This document shows positions 1-6,232 of a DNA stretch of 14,201 nucleotides, piece after piece. The DNA comes from an uncultured Oscillospiraceae bacterium (lineage in GTDB: Bacteria > Bacillota > Clostridia > Oscillospirales > Oscillospiraceae). Below the pieces are notes generated by a model. It had not been told where the DNA came from. It searched no databases and worked only from the letters and a program-made list of their open reading frames with translations. Position numbers and translations under genes: made by a program. Location: the NCBI GenBank assembly GCA_934572365.1, contig CAKTKX010000019.1, forward strand, positions 1 to 14,201. Reading direction: 5' to 3'. Position 1 is the first letter of the stretch. Every line of letters starts with the position of its first letter.

Positions 1-144
1 TGCACCTCCATGGGTGCGTCGGCCTGCTCCCGGACGGAGTGCTGTCAGGCCAAGCCCATGTGGGACAAGCTGGACAGAATGATCGACGGGTTCTTCGAGG
101 GAATCACCCTGGCAGACCTGCTTCACGACAGCGTAACGGAATAA
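1..144 (+). CDS. C-terminal end of an unrecognised protein (partial)
   Basis: An open frame enters from the left edge in frame 1 and runs 47 codons to TAA at 142-144. The visible tail is rich in cysteine near its start (Cys at visible residues 1, 9, 14 and 15). It then has a segment likely to be an amphipathic helix, containing WDKLDRMIDGFF, and an acidic end, LADLLHDSVTE. The clustered cysteines could bind a metal, but too little is present to name a family. GC-rich codon use resembles the neighbouring genes, and the stop is followed at once by the hairpin element, which supports this being a real gene end. The start and most of the protein lie outside the window. Confidence 0.55.
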   Translation, partial: CTSMGASACSRTECCQAKPMWDKLDRMIDGFFEGITLADLLHDSVTE

Positions 145-313
145 TACTATTTCTTAATAAAATGATTTCATCATTTTATTCTGCCGTTTCACGGCAGACC
201 GCCTGTGCGGCGGTAAGAAATGTATTGACTTCGTTTTTTAGCGGCAGTGGCCGCTGGCCGCAATCCTGCGGCCTAATAAAACGCTTTTAAGCGTTTTATT
301 AAAAACTCGTATA
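143..313. repeat. Non-coding element: two tandem four-way-junction hairpin clusters with imperfect terminal inverted repeats
   Basis: This stretch holds no convincing gene. Part one: ATTTCTT (149-155) pairs with AAGAAAT (215-221). Past a bulged T148, AATAC (143-147) pairs with GTATT (222-226). Inside this stem three hairpins abut with no unpaired base between them: 156-180 (11-bp stem, TTC loop), 181-197 (7-bp stem, TTC loop) and 198-214 (6-bp stem). Part two: a short TTTT (236-239)/AAAA (302-305) stem encloses hairpins 240-255, 256-273 and 274-301, again contiguous. The outer ends, 143-164 and the reverse complement of 292-313, match at 17 of 22 positions. The arm order is mirrored: the long AT-rich arm is first in part one and last in part two. 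It may be a MITE-like or REP-like mobile palindromic element, or a structured RNA. No clear target-site duplication is visible. Confidence 0.7.
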
Positions 314-317
314 AAAC

Positions 318-347
318 AAACCGGCATGATTCGTCATGCCGGTTTTT
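318..347. terminator. Bidirectional rho-independent terminator
   Basis: AAACCGGCATGA (318-329) and its exact complement (334-345) form a 12-bp stem closed by a TTCG loop. A T run follows on the + strand (343-347), and a T-rich tract follows on the - strand. It lies 18 nt past the stop of the DUF975 gene and is its probable terminator. It could also end transcripts from the left-hand gene. Confidence 0.85.
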
Positions 348-363
348 GCTGTAAAATGGATGG

Positions 364-1365
364 TTACATCTGGAAAATGTTCCCGAGGACTGCGCCTTTG
401 TTCTCCGGCTCCTGGGGGCGGAGGGAATCGTAGGCCAGGGCGTAAGTGACCTCCACCCGGTTGCGCAGGAAGTAGTATACAGCGAAAATCACCGCAAGGT
501 ACACGCCGAAGAATATAAAGTAGGCGGCGGTATCGGAGAAGGGGAGGGGAATGCCCAGCGCGGGCAGAAGTTGGTCGCCGTAGGCGACCGCAGCGGACAC
601 CAGCACGGCGGCGTAGTACCACCACATGCTCAAATCCAACCGGAACAAGTTCCAGCGATTGCCCTTCATCATCATCCGGCTGTCCCGCAGGGCGGCCAAA
701 GCGCCGGTGCCGGGGCGGTCAATGATGAGATAATCCGTCATGCGATACCGGTAGAACAGCGGCGCGGCAAGGGCGAGGAACAGCACGCCGAAAATCGCCA
801 TGGCAGGCGTGGTGGCACTCATGAGCTGGGTATAGGTGGCGTCGTCCAGCATGATCCCCAACTGGCCGGAAGTGCCGGCGCTTTTGACAAGGGGCATCAG
901 AATGTCCACGGCCGAATTGGAAAGAGGCGTCATCATGTAGATCATCATGGCGACATACAGGCTGGCTACGGCCACACCGCCGAAAATCAGCCCTTTCAGC
1001 AGTGTGCAGCGCAGCAGCACCCAGAACCGGTCAAAGCCCAGCCGCATCCCGTTGGGAGAAGCGTACTGTCCCCGGGCAATGCGGAGCATGGTGGACAGGT
1101 AGCCCAGCGTCAGACACATGAGAAAAACCGCCTGGACAAAGGGCAGCAGCGTCTGGACGGTGGTCAGGGCGGAGCGGACGCCCATGCTGCCGAGGCCACC
1201 GGTCTTGGCAATCTGCTGGCTCAGAATGTAGCTGGCCACATTTGCTAACGCCGTTACGGCAATGGTGATCAAAGAGAAATACAGGATAATTTTCTGCCCT
1301 TCCCGGGCGTTGGCGAGCCGTCCGGCGGAGAATTCTTTCAGCTGACGGGTGTTTCGGATATCCAT
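364..1365 (-). CDS. DUF975-family integral membrane protein
   Basis: This 333-residue protein has about six membrane segments, near residues 26-50, 73-94, 121-145, 187-206, 247-264 and 280-300. The segment RDSRMMMKGNRWNLFRLDLS (228-246), followed by a tryptophan-rich helix and a final helix leading into YALAYDSLRP, is the pattern I associate with DUF975 proteins of Firmicutes. Their biochemical role is not established. The ATG at 1365 has GGAG about 8 nt upstream on the - strand. The gene is divergent from the XRE regulator at 1511, with face-to-face promoters in a 145-bp gap, so it could be a target of that regulator (inference). It ends 18 nt before a strong terminator and so appears monocistronic. 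Family call fairly sure, function unknown. Confidence 0.78.
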   Translation of the reverse strand: MDIRNTRQLKEFSAGRLANAREGQKIILYFSLITIAVTALANVASYILSQQIAKTGGLGSMGVRSALTTVQTLLPFVQAVFLMCLTLGYLSTMLRIARGQYASPNGMRLGFDRFWVLLRCTLLKGLIFGGVAVASLYVAMMIYMMTPLSNSAVDILMPLVKSAGTSGQLGIMLDDATYTQLMSATTPAMAIFGVLFLALAAPLFYRYRMTDYLIIDRPGTGALAALRDSRMMMKGNRWNLFRLDLSMWWYYAAVLVSAAVAYGDQLLPALGIPLPFSDTAAYFIFFGVYLAVIFAVYYFLRNRVEVTYALAYDSLRPQEPENKGAVLGNIFQM

Positions 1366-1400
1366 AAGTGCGTCTCCGTTTCAAAACTGTGTTTATGAAT

Positions 1401-1429
1401 GTTATAAACGAAATTCGGAAAAATAGCAA
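1401..1429 (-). promoter_or_regulatory. Promoter for the DUF975 gene
   Basis: Read on the - strand, TTGCTA (1429-1424) is followed after exactly 17 bp by TATAAC (1406-1401). These are good -35 and -10 matches, about 36 nt from the ATG. The intervening DNA is AT-rich against a GC-rich background. It sits next to the divergent promoter of the XRE gene. Confidence 0.6.
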
Positions 1430-1447
1430 ATGAAATTTTTGTAACAG

Positions 1448-1476
1448 TGGAAAACCGGCGGAATGTATGGTATAAT
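1448..1476 (+). promoter_or_regulatory. Promoter for the XRE regulator gene
   Basis: TGGAAA (1448-1453), a 17-bp spacer and a perfect TATAAT (1471-1476) are present. TGG just before the -10 makes an extended -10 box. Because the -10 overlaps the upstream in-frame ATG at 1463, that ATG would lie upstream of the transcript start, which supports the ATG at 1511 as the real start. Confidence 0.72.
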
Positions 1477-1510
1477 CCATTCAACCACGAAGGCGGAATG
1501 GAGGGCGGCT

Positions 1511-2311
1511 ATGGAGCTTGGAGAAAAACTGCACTTGGCGCGTCTGGAAGCGGGGCTGTCCCAGCGGGCGCTCTGTGGGGACGAGATTACCCGGAATATG
1601 CTCTCCCGCATTGAGCACGGCGCCGCCCGGCCGTCCATGAAAACGCTGGGTTATCTCGCCGCACGGTTGGGGAAGCCCGTGAGTTATTTCCTGGAAGAAG
1701 ATACCGTGTGTTCGCCCAATCAGGAGATCATGACTGCCGCCCGTCGGCTGTTCGACGGGAAGGATTACGCCGGAGCAATGCAGGCGCTGGTGCAGTACCG
1801 CGCCCCGGATGAAATCTACGACCGGGAATGGCAGCTGCTGGGAATTCTTGCCCGGCTTCACCTTGCTGAGGAAGCCATCGAAGCTGGCCGGGAGCCGTAT
1901 GCCCTGGAGCTGCTGGAAGCCGTCGCCGTCTTGGGGAAGGACGCGGCCTATTATTCCGCAGATTTGGAACAGCGCAGGCTTCTGCTGCTTGGCCGCATTC
2001 CGGGGCAGACCATTCATCTGCCCGGCCTGGACGAGGCGCTGACCGTGCAGGCCGCGTCGGCGCTGGCCGGGGGAGACGTCCAACGCGCCGCCCATCTTCT
2101 GGACGGAGCGGAAGACCACGCCGCCCCTCGCTGGAACTTCCTTCGGGGGAAATGCCACATGGCGCTGGAAGAATTCCCGGAAGCGGCAGCGTGCTTTCTT
2201 GCCGCCGAAGGGGAGTACAACCTCCTCCGGGAGCTGGAAATCTGCTACCGGGAAATGGGCGACTACAAAAATGCGTACATTTACGCCTGCCGTCAAAAAG
2301 ACACAAAATAA
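1511..2311 (+). CDS. XRE-family transcriptional regulator with helical-repeat (TPR-like) C-terminus
   Basis: This is a 266-residue cytoplasmic regulator. Residues 4-58 form a classic XRE helix-turn-helix: LHLARLEAGLSQRALCG, then ITRNMLSRIEHGAARPSMKTL, then LAARLGKPVSYFLEE. Residues 71-262 are alpha-helical with TPR-like pieces, for example ARRLFDGKDYAGAMQAL and CFLAAEGEYNLLRELEICYREMGDYKNAYIYA. This architecture is shared with Firmicutes regulators such as the RNPP/Rgg-like group, some of which sense peptides; no peptide gene is seen here, so the ligand is unknown. I chose ATG 1511 because GGAGGG (1500-1505) lies 5 nt upstream. The in-frame ATG at 1463 lies upstream of the -10 box. The gene is divergent from the DUF975 gene and is followed within 8 nt by a terminator. 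Confidence 0.82.
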   Translation: MELGEKLHLARLEAGLSQRALCGDEITRNMLSRIEHGAARPSMKTLGYLAARLGKPVSYFLEEDTVCSPNQEIMTAARRLFDGKDYAGAMQALVQYRAPDEIYDREWQLLGILARLHLAEEAIEAGREPYALELLEAVAVLGKDAAYYSADLEQRRLLLLGRIPGQTIHLPGLDEALTVQAASALAGGDVQRAAHLLDGAEDHAAPRWNFLRGKCHMALEEFPEAAACFLAAEGEYNLLRELEICYREMGDYKNAYIYACRQKDTK

Positions 2312-2318
2312 CAAAAAC

Positions 2319-2359
2319 GCCGTGCCGCAGGAGAGATTCCTTGCAGCACGGCAATTTTT
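2319..2359. terminator. Bidirectional terminator between convergent genes
   Basis: GCCGTGC (2319-2325) pairs with GCACGGC (2346-2352), with further partial pairing inside the loop (GCAGGA with TCCTTGC). T runs flank it on both strands (ATTTTTA on +, GTTTTTG on -). It closes the XRE gene from the left and the C39-like peptidase gene from the right. Confidence 0.8.
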
Positions 2360-2365
2360 ATGCTT

Positions 2366-3154
2366 TTACGCCTTTTCCATGACCCAGAGGTTCCGGATCT
2401 GCCCCTCGATTTGCTCGTAGCTCCACAGCTTTTCGGAATTAACCACGCTGTTAGGGTCGTTGACCTGAAATTCACCGTCCACCATGCCACGCAAGACGAT
2501 ATAGTGTCCCGTGGTGGTGAAATCGCCTTCCCGCATGGCGCAGATGATGGGCTTGCCCGCTTCCAGCGCGTCCACCATCTTTTTCTTGACCAGGGGAATT
2601 TCCGTGGCTTTCAGCCCAAGCTGCCCGCTGCCCTCACTGATCAGCGTCCAGGAGGAACCGCTGCCCCGGGAATAGTAGCCGTTTTCCTGAGCGAACTGGG
2701 CGACCTGCCGGGGGTTCATGTTTTCGTCCCCGGTGTAATAGTAGCCCACCATGGCAAGGCAGGTCGGGCCGCAGCCAGTGACCGCAAGAAAGTCCTTCCC
2801 GTACTTTTCGTAGCCCCACATGGGATTCCACTGCAAAAACAGCGGCACGGTCTGGCCGCCCTTCCAGGCGCTGAGATCAACTCCCGTGTTCTTCCGGAAG
2901 GGGTAGTTCAGCACAAAATCCTTCGTCTCGGGGTTGCGCTCGTAAAGGTCAATGAGGCTCTGGGGGTATTCGCCGTAGGAGATGCCCTTTCCCTCGGCGA
3001 AGGCTTTCACCGTTTTCTCCGCCTCCGTGCGCTCCCCGTGATAGAAGGAGATATCCCGGTACAGGTTGTACATGGGCTTCGCCCCCAGAATGGCCGCTGC
3101 GAGAAGCACAATAACGGCAGCGGCGATCACCACCCGCTGTTTTGTTTTCATCAT
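2366..3154 (-). CDS. Membrane-anchored C39-like (papain-fold) cysteine peptidase
   Basis: This 262-residue protein has an N-terminal signal anchor (about 7-26) and a long extracytoplasmic domain. The C39_2-type pattern is clear: LFLQWNPMWG (oxyanion Gln108), GCGPTCLAM with Cys128 as the probable nucleophile, TTGHYIVLRG with His217 as general base, and VNDPNS with Asp233 or Asn232 completing the triad. Members act on extracellular peptides or cell-wall-linked substrates; no bacteriocin exporter or leader peptide is nearby, so the substrate is unknown. I chose the ATG at 3154. AAGGA lies 7 nt upstream of it, while the in-frame ATG at 3181 overlaps the -10 box TATAAT. The second Met at 3151 is an alternative. 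The gene is monocistronic with its own promoter and terminator. Confidence 0.8.
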   Translation of the reverse strand: MMKTKQRVVIAAAVIVLLAAAILGAKPMYNLYRDISFYHGERTEAEKTVKAFAEGKGISYGEYPQSLIDLYERNPETKDFVLNYPFRKNTGVDLSAWKGGQTVPLFLQWNPMWGYEKYGKDFLAVTGCGPTCLAMVGYYYTGDENMNPRQVAQFAQENGYYSRGSGSSWTLISEGSGQLGLKATEIPLVKKKMVDALEAGKPIICAMREGDFTTTGHYIVLRGMVDGEFQVNDPNSVVNSEKLWSYEQIEGQIRNLWVMEKA

Positions 3155-3179
3155 AACCACATCCTTTTTGACTTCCCCC

Positions 3180-3188
3180 ATTATACCA
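3180..3188 (-). promoter_or_regulatory. Extended -10 promoter for the C39-like peptidase gene
   Basis: On the - strand TGG (3188-3186) directly precedes a perfect TATAAT (3185-3180), 26 nt before the chosen ATG. The -35 region is poor (AAGACT-like near 3203-3208), as is usual for extended -10 promoters. Confidence 0.6.
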
Positions 3189-3242
3189 CGGCATCTTTAG
3201 GAAGTCTTTTCGGAGAGGTTAAGAATTCCTTATTTTTGCAAA

Positions 3243-3268
3243 AGCCGACAGACGCGCGTCTGTCGGCT
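3243..3268 (-). terminator. Terminator of the lipid kinase-NUDIX operon
   Basis: A perfect 26-nt palindrome (AGCCGACAGACGC with its exact complement) starts 6 nt past the NUDIX stop on the - strand and is followed by TTTTGC. On the + strand no T run follows, so it most likely works only for the - strand operon. It also separates that operon from the peptidase promoter. Confidence 0.72.
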
Positions 3269-3274
3269 CAAGTC

Positions 3275-3742
3275 TCAGCGTATTTTTTCCCCGTTCAATA
3301 TTGCTTCCACTAAGGTATCCCCGTGGTAGCGCAGGGTCAGTAGGAAGAAGGGTGCATTTTGCCACAGCAAGTCCAGAAAAATCTGGTCGCCCTCCCACTT
3401 GGGCAGGGTGTCCAGGAATTCCCGCTCTACCCATTGCAGGTCGCCCTCGTCGCATTGGGTCATTTCCCCTTCAAAGCCGTCGGCGGTGAACAGGTACATG
3501 TATTCGCCCTCGCAGGTGTCGTTCAGAAATGTTACCACGCCCCGGCATTGCCAGGAGGTCAGGGTGAGACCGGTTTCCTCTTTCGCTTCCCGCAGAAGGC
3601 ACTCGTCCGGGGATTCTTCGTTCTCGAATTTTCCGCCGATGCCGATCCACTTGCCCTTGTTGATGTCGGCCTTCTTTTTCACCCGGTGGAGCATCAGTAC
3701 CTGACTGCCCCGGGTGACATAGCACAGTGTGGTGTTAAGCAT
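3275..3742 (-). CDS. NUDIX hydrolase, MutT/8-oxo-dGTP diphosphatase-like
   Basis: This is a cytoplasmic protein of 155 residues. A complete Nudix box GX5EX7REUXEEXGU spans residues 37-59 (G37, E43, R51, E52, E55, E56, G58). It is preceded by KGKWIGIGG, typical of MutT/MTH1-type enzymes that cleave oxidised or non-canonical nucleoside triphosphates to monophosphates. The exact substrate cannot be read from sequence. I chose the ATG at 3742 because AAGGA lies 5 nt upstream. The in-frame ATG at 3748 sits directly on that site and is the alternative, giving 157 residues. The gene overlaps the 3' end of the lipid kinase gene by 8 nt, indicating translational coupling, and ends just before a perfect palindromic terminator. 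Confidence 0.85.
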   Translation of the reverse strand: MLNTTLCYVTRGSQVLMLHRVKKKADINKGKWIGIGGKFENEESPDECLLREAKEETGLTLTSWQCRGVVTFLNDTCEGEYMYLFTADGFEGEMTQCDEGDLQWVEREFLDTLPKWEGDQIFLDLLWQNAPFFLLTLRYHGDTLVEAILNGEKIR

Positions 3743-4634
3743 CTTCATCCTTCTTCTGCATCAGCCGGATGGCGTGGTGCAGATTCTCCACCTCCACCGT
3801 CTCGTGGCCGTCTTCTTTTTCGCCGTCCAGCGTCCAGGGCATTTCCGGATCGGCGAAAATCCGCACCTTTTGGGCGCTGCGGAACGTGAGCATGGCGCAG
3901 TTGTACTTCTGGCTTTGCAGCGCCTGAATGCACTCATGGATTTCCCCCAGATTCTCCGGCGCGCGAACCAGCAGAATTTCAAACAGACCGTCGCCCATGT
4001 CCACCTGCTTGGGATCCAGGTTCAGAATGCCGCCCACGGAGGTGGAATTGCAGATGGCGCCGAAGAGGAAGTCCCCTTCCACAACCTGACCGTCGATCTC
4101 CATTTTCACATGCTCGTTGCGAATCTGGGACAGCTCCGTAATGCCGCTGAGAACATAGGCGGTGTGCCCCAGTGCGTTTTTGACATTCTGAGGTGTGGCA
4201 TAGCTGGACCTGGTAAACGCGCCGAAGGAGGCAACATAGGAAAAATACCGGTCGCCGAACCGCCCCACGTCGTAGCTCACCGGCTCGCCCTCCACGATGG
4301 CCTGAGCGGCCTTGAGAATGTTGGTGGGGATTTTCAGGCTGGAAGCAAAGTCGTTGGTGGAACCGGCGGGGATATAGCCGATGGGCGTGTCCGCCCCGGC
4401 GCTGAGAAGGCCGGTGATGGTCTCGTTCAGGGTGCCGTCGCCGCCGCAGCAGACCACTAGATCAACATTCCTGCCCTTTTCCCGGGCAACGGCGGTGGCG
4501 TCTCCCTGCCCCAGGGTCATGTGGGTGATGACCTCATAGCCCGCTTGGGAGAATGTCAGCAAAATGTCCGCCAGGTGCCGGTTGGCCCGTTTCACCCCGG
4601 CAAACGGATTCATAATGAACAGCATCTTTTTCAT
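3735..4634 (-). CDS. Diacylglycerol/lipid kinase, YegS/DgkB-type (DAGK catalytic domain)
   Basis: At 299 residues this is the usual size for the soluble DgkB/YegS/BmrU lipid kinases. NPFAG (9-13) opens the fold. The nucleotide-binding GGDGT motif is at 64-68, after DLVVCC and followed by LNETITGLL. GSTNDFA (91-97) is the second conserved block, and the C-terminal lobe carries DMGDGLFEILLVR and WTLDGE. The family phosphorylates diacylglycerol or related lipids with ATP at the membrane surface, recycling diacylglycerol into phosphatidate; substrate choice within the family is not decidable here. ATG 4634 has GAGG 8 nt upstream. It is the first gene of a two-gene operon with the NUDIX hydrolase. 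dgkB in a given genome may have several paralogues, so no symbol is given. Confidence 0.87.
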   Translation of the reverse strand: MKKMLFIMNPFAGVKRANRHLADILLTFSQAGYEVITHMTLGQGDATAVAREKGRNVDLVVCCGGDGTLNETITGLLSAGADTPIGYIPAGSTNDFASSLKIPTNILKAAQAIVEGEPVSYDVGRFGDRYFSYVASFGAFTRSSYATPQNVKNALGHTAYVLSGITELSQIRNEHVKMEIDGQVVEGDFLFGAICNSTSVGGILNLDPKQVDMGDGLFEILLVRAPENLGEIHECIQALQSQKYNCAMLTFRSAQKVRIFADPEMPWTLDGEKEDGHETVEVENLHHAIRLMQKKDEDA

Positions 4635-4674
4635 TTCGATAACCTCGATTATCCTGTGGTATTTCCTTTTGTCT

Positions 4675-4702
4675 ATTATACCATTCCCGGGAAAATGCGC
4701 AA
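4675..4702 (-). promoter_or_regulatory. Promoter of the lipid kinase-NUDIX operon
   Basis: On the - strand TTGCGC (4702-4697) is followed after 16 bp by a perfect TATAAT (4680-4675), with TGG directly before it as an extended -10. It lies about 40 nt upstream of the lipid kinase ATG. Confidence 0.65.
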
Positions 4703-4831
4703 GTCGTTTTCTCTGCCTTTGGTAAATTCAGGCTGAAAATTTACGATTCATTCACACAATTCTGTGCTGCGCCGGAAATAGGACTTGACGCCTATTTTAC
4801 CCACTTTTTGCTTTCTTTAGACAAGAAGGTC
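4703..4831. other. Intergenic region between divergent promoters, with two small inverted repeats
   Basis: No gene is seen here. AAATAGG (4776-4782) and CCTATTT (4791-4797) form 7-bp arms around 8 bp. AGAAGGTC (4824-4831) and GACTTCT (4834-4840) form an imperfect palindrome that overlaps the -35 box of the transporter promoter. Either could be an operator, but there is no direct evidence and the second is not perfect. Confidence 0.3.
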
Positions 4832-4860
4832 TGGACTTCTCCCAAAAGAACAGATATAAT
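4832..4860 (+). promoter_or_regulatory. Promoter of the MFS transporter-GDPD operon
   Basis: TGGACT (4832-4837), a 17-bp spacer and a perfect TATAAT (4855-4860) lie 34 nt upstream of the ATG at 4895. Unlike the other three TATAAT boxes in the window it lacks the TG extension. Confidence 0.65.
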
Positions 4861-4894
4861 ACACTTATATTTACATGGGAACGGAGGCTCCTCA

Positions 4895-6214
4895 ATGAAG
4901 CTCAACACCAAGCGCACCGTGCTGGTCGGTTTCGCGTTTCTGTCCATCTGCGCCTTCTGGCAGATGTACGACAATCTGATCCCCAAAATTCTCACGGAAA
5001 CCTTCGGCATGGGAGAAAGCGTTTCCGGCATGATCATGGCGGCGGACAACGTTCTTGCCCTGTTCCTGCTGCCTCTTTTTGGCGGGCTGTCCGATAAATG
5101 CACCTCCCGCCTTGGCCGCCGCCGACCCTACATTCTCTTCGGCACTCTCGCGGCGGTGGCGGTGATGATGGCGCTGCCCATCCTTACCGACAGCTTCCAC
5201 ACTTCCCCCGACGCCTGGAAACAGGTGTGCTTCATCATCGGCCTGGGCATTCTGCTGGTCGCCATGGGTACCTACCGCAGCCCCGCCGTGGCGCTGATGC
5301 CCGACGTCACCCCCAAGCCCCTGCGCTCCAAGGCCAACGCCATCATCAACCTGATGGGCGCCCTGGGCGGCATCATTTACCTGATTATTACCACATTTCT
5401 GTACAAAACAACCGCGGACGTGTACGTTTCCTACCTGCCCCTGTTCGCCATCGTGGGTGGCATCATGCTGGCCGCCCTTGCCGTCATTCTGCTGTGCGTG
5501 GACGAACCCAAGCTGGTGGCGGAGCAGCGGCGCTATGAGGACGCCCACCCCGAGGACAACCTGACCCAGGTCACGGAGAACGGCGAAACCCTGCCCAGGG
5601 ACGTCAAGCGGAGTCTTGGCTTCCTGCTGGCCTCCATCGCCCTGTGGTTCATCGGCTACAACGGCGTCACCACCTGGTTCTCCGTCTACGCCGGCCGCAC
5701 CTGGCACATGACCCTTGCCCAGGCAAACACCTGCCTGACCATCGCCACCGCCGGAGCAATCCTCAGCTACATTCCGGTGGGCAACGTGGCGAGCAGGGTC
5801 GGCCGCCGGAAGACCATCCGCTTTGGTACGTTGCTGCTGGCGGGCAGCTTCTTTGCCGCGTTTCTCTATACCATGCTGTCCGATTCCTTCAGCCCGGTGC
5901 TGTACGGCCTGTTCGTCCTGGTGGGCGTAGCCTGGGCGGCCATCAATGTCAACAGCCTGCCCATGGTGGTGGAAATGTGCAGCGGCAGCGAGGTGGGCAA
6001 GTTTACGGGACTGTACTACACCTTCTCCATGTCCGCCCAGATCATGACCCCCATCGTGGCGGGCTGGCTGCTGGAGCATGTGGACTATAAGACCCTGTTT
6101 CCCTACGCCGCCATTTTCGTCTTCGCGTCCTTCGTCACCATGGGCTTTGTGAAGCACGGCGACAATAAGGTGGAAGCGAAGAAGGGACTGGAAGCCTTTG
6201 ACCTGGACGATTAA
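4895..6214 (+). CDS. MFS transporter, SLC45/GPH-like
   Basis: This 439-residue permease has about 12 membrane helices. The first helix is near 8-25. Motif A is GGLSDKCTSRLGRRRPY (63-79) between helices 2 and 3, repeated in the second half as GNVASRVGRRKTIRFG (296-311). The segment TYRSPAVALMPDVTPKPLRS (126-145) is characteristic of SLC45/GPH-like carriers, many of which are sugar-cation symporters. A hydrophilic central loop (about 203-238) joins the halves. The substrate is unproven; the next gene, a glycerophosphodiesterase 18 nt downstream, suggests that a phosphodiester or glycerol-type product is possible. I chose ATG 4895 because GGAGG (4883-4887) precedes it and the upstream in-frame ATG at 4808 lies before the promoter. 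Confidence 0.83.
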   Translation: MKLNTKRTVLVGFAFLSICAFWQMYDNLIPKILTETFGMGESVSGMIMAADNVLALFLLPLFGGLSDKCTSRLGRRRPYILFGTLAAVAVMMALPILTDSFHTSPDAWKQVCFIIGLGILLVAMGTYRSPAVALMPDVTPKPLRSKANAIINLMGALGGIIYLIITTFLYKTTADVYVSYLPLFAIVGGIMLAALAVILLCVDEPKLVAEQRRYEDAHPEDNLTQVTENGETLPRDVKRSLGFLLASIALWFIGYNGVTTWFSVYAGRTWHMTLAQANTCLTIATAGAILSYIPVGNVASRVGRRKTIRFGTLLLAGSFFAAFLYTMLSDSFSPVLYGLFVLVGVAWAAINVNSLPMVVEMCSGSEVGKFTGLYYTFSMSAQIMTPIVAGWLLEHVDYKTLFPYAAIFVFASFVTMGFVKHGDNKVEAKKGLEAFDLDD

Positions 6215-6232
6215 CGCTTTGGAGGGACAATT

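Noticed and set aside
143..226. Cloverleaf of about 84 nt resembling a tRNA
   Set aside because: The arms abut without the usual connecting bases, the first arm has an 11-bp stem with a TTC loop, and there is no TTCRA-type T loop or plausible anticodon arm.
145..345. CRISPR array
   Set aside because: The repeats are inverted hairpins of differing sequence, not regularly spaced direct repeats.
1463..1510. Upstream in-frame ATG as start of the XRE regulator
   Set aside because: The -10 box TATAAT lies at 1471-1476, so this ATG would precede the transcript start; the ATG at 1511 has a good GGAGGG site.
2312..2365. Small signalling-peptide gene behind the XRE-TPR regulator
   Set aside because: Only 54 nt separate the convergent stops and they are filled by the terminator; no peptide frame with a ribosome site is present.
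2366..3154. Bacteriocin-processing C39 peptidase of an export system
   Set aside because: The protein lacks an ABC transporter fusion and has a signal anchor; no leader peptide or exporter is adjacent, so it is the stand-alone C39-like type.
2360..3313. Long + strand open frame of 317 codons opposite the peptidase
   Set aside because: The - strand frame has the C39-like catalytic motifs, a signal anchor, promoter and terminator; the + frame also crosses the promoter and terminator region.
4808..4894. Upstream in-frame ATG as start of the MFS gene
   Set aside because: It lies before the promoter, and the extra 29 residues are hydrophilic and unlike a permease N-terminus; the ATG at 4895 has GGAGG at proper spacing.
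4892..6157. Long - strand open frame of 421 codons opposite the MFS gene
   Set aside because: Composition is that of a shadow frame; the + strand encodes a clear 12-helix permease.
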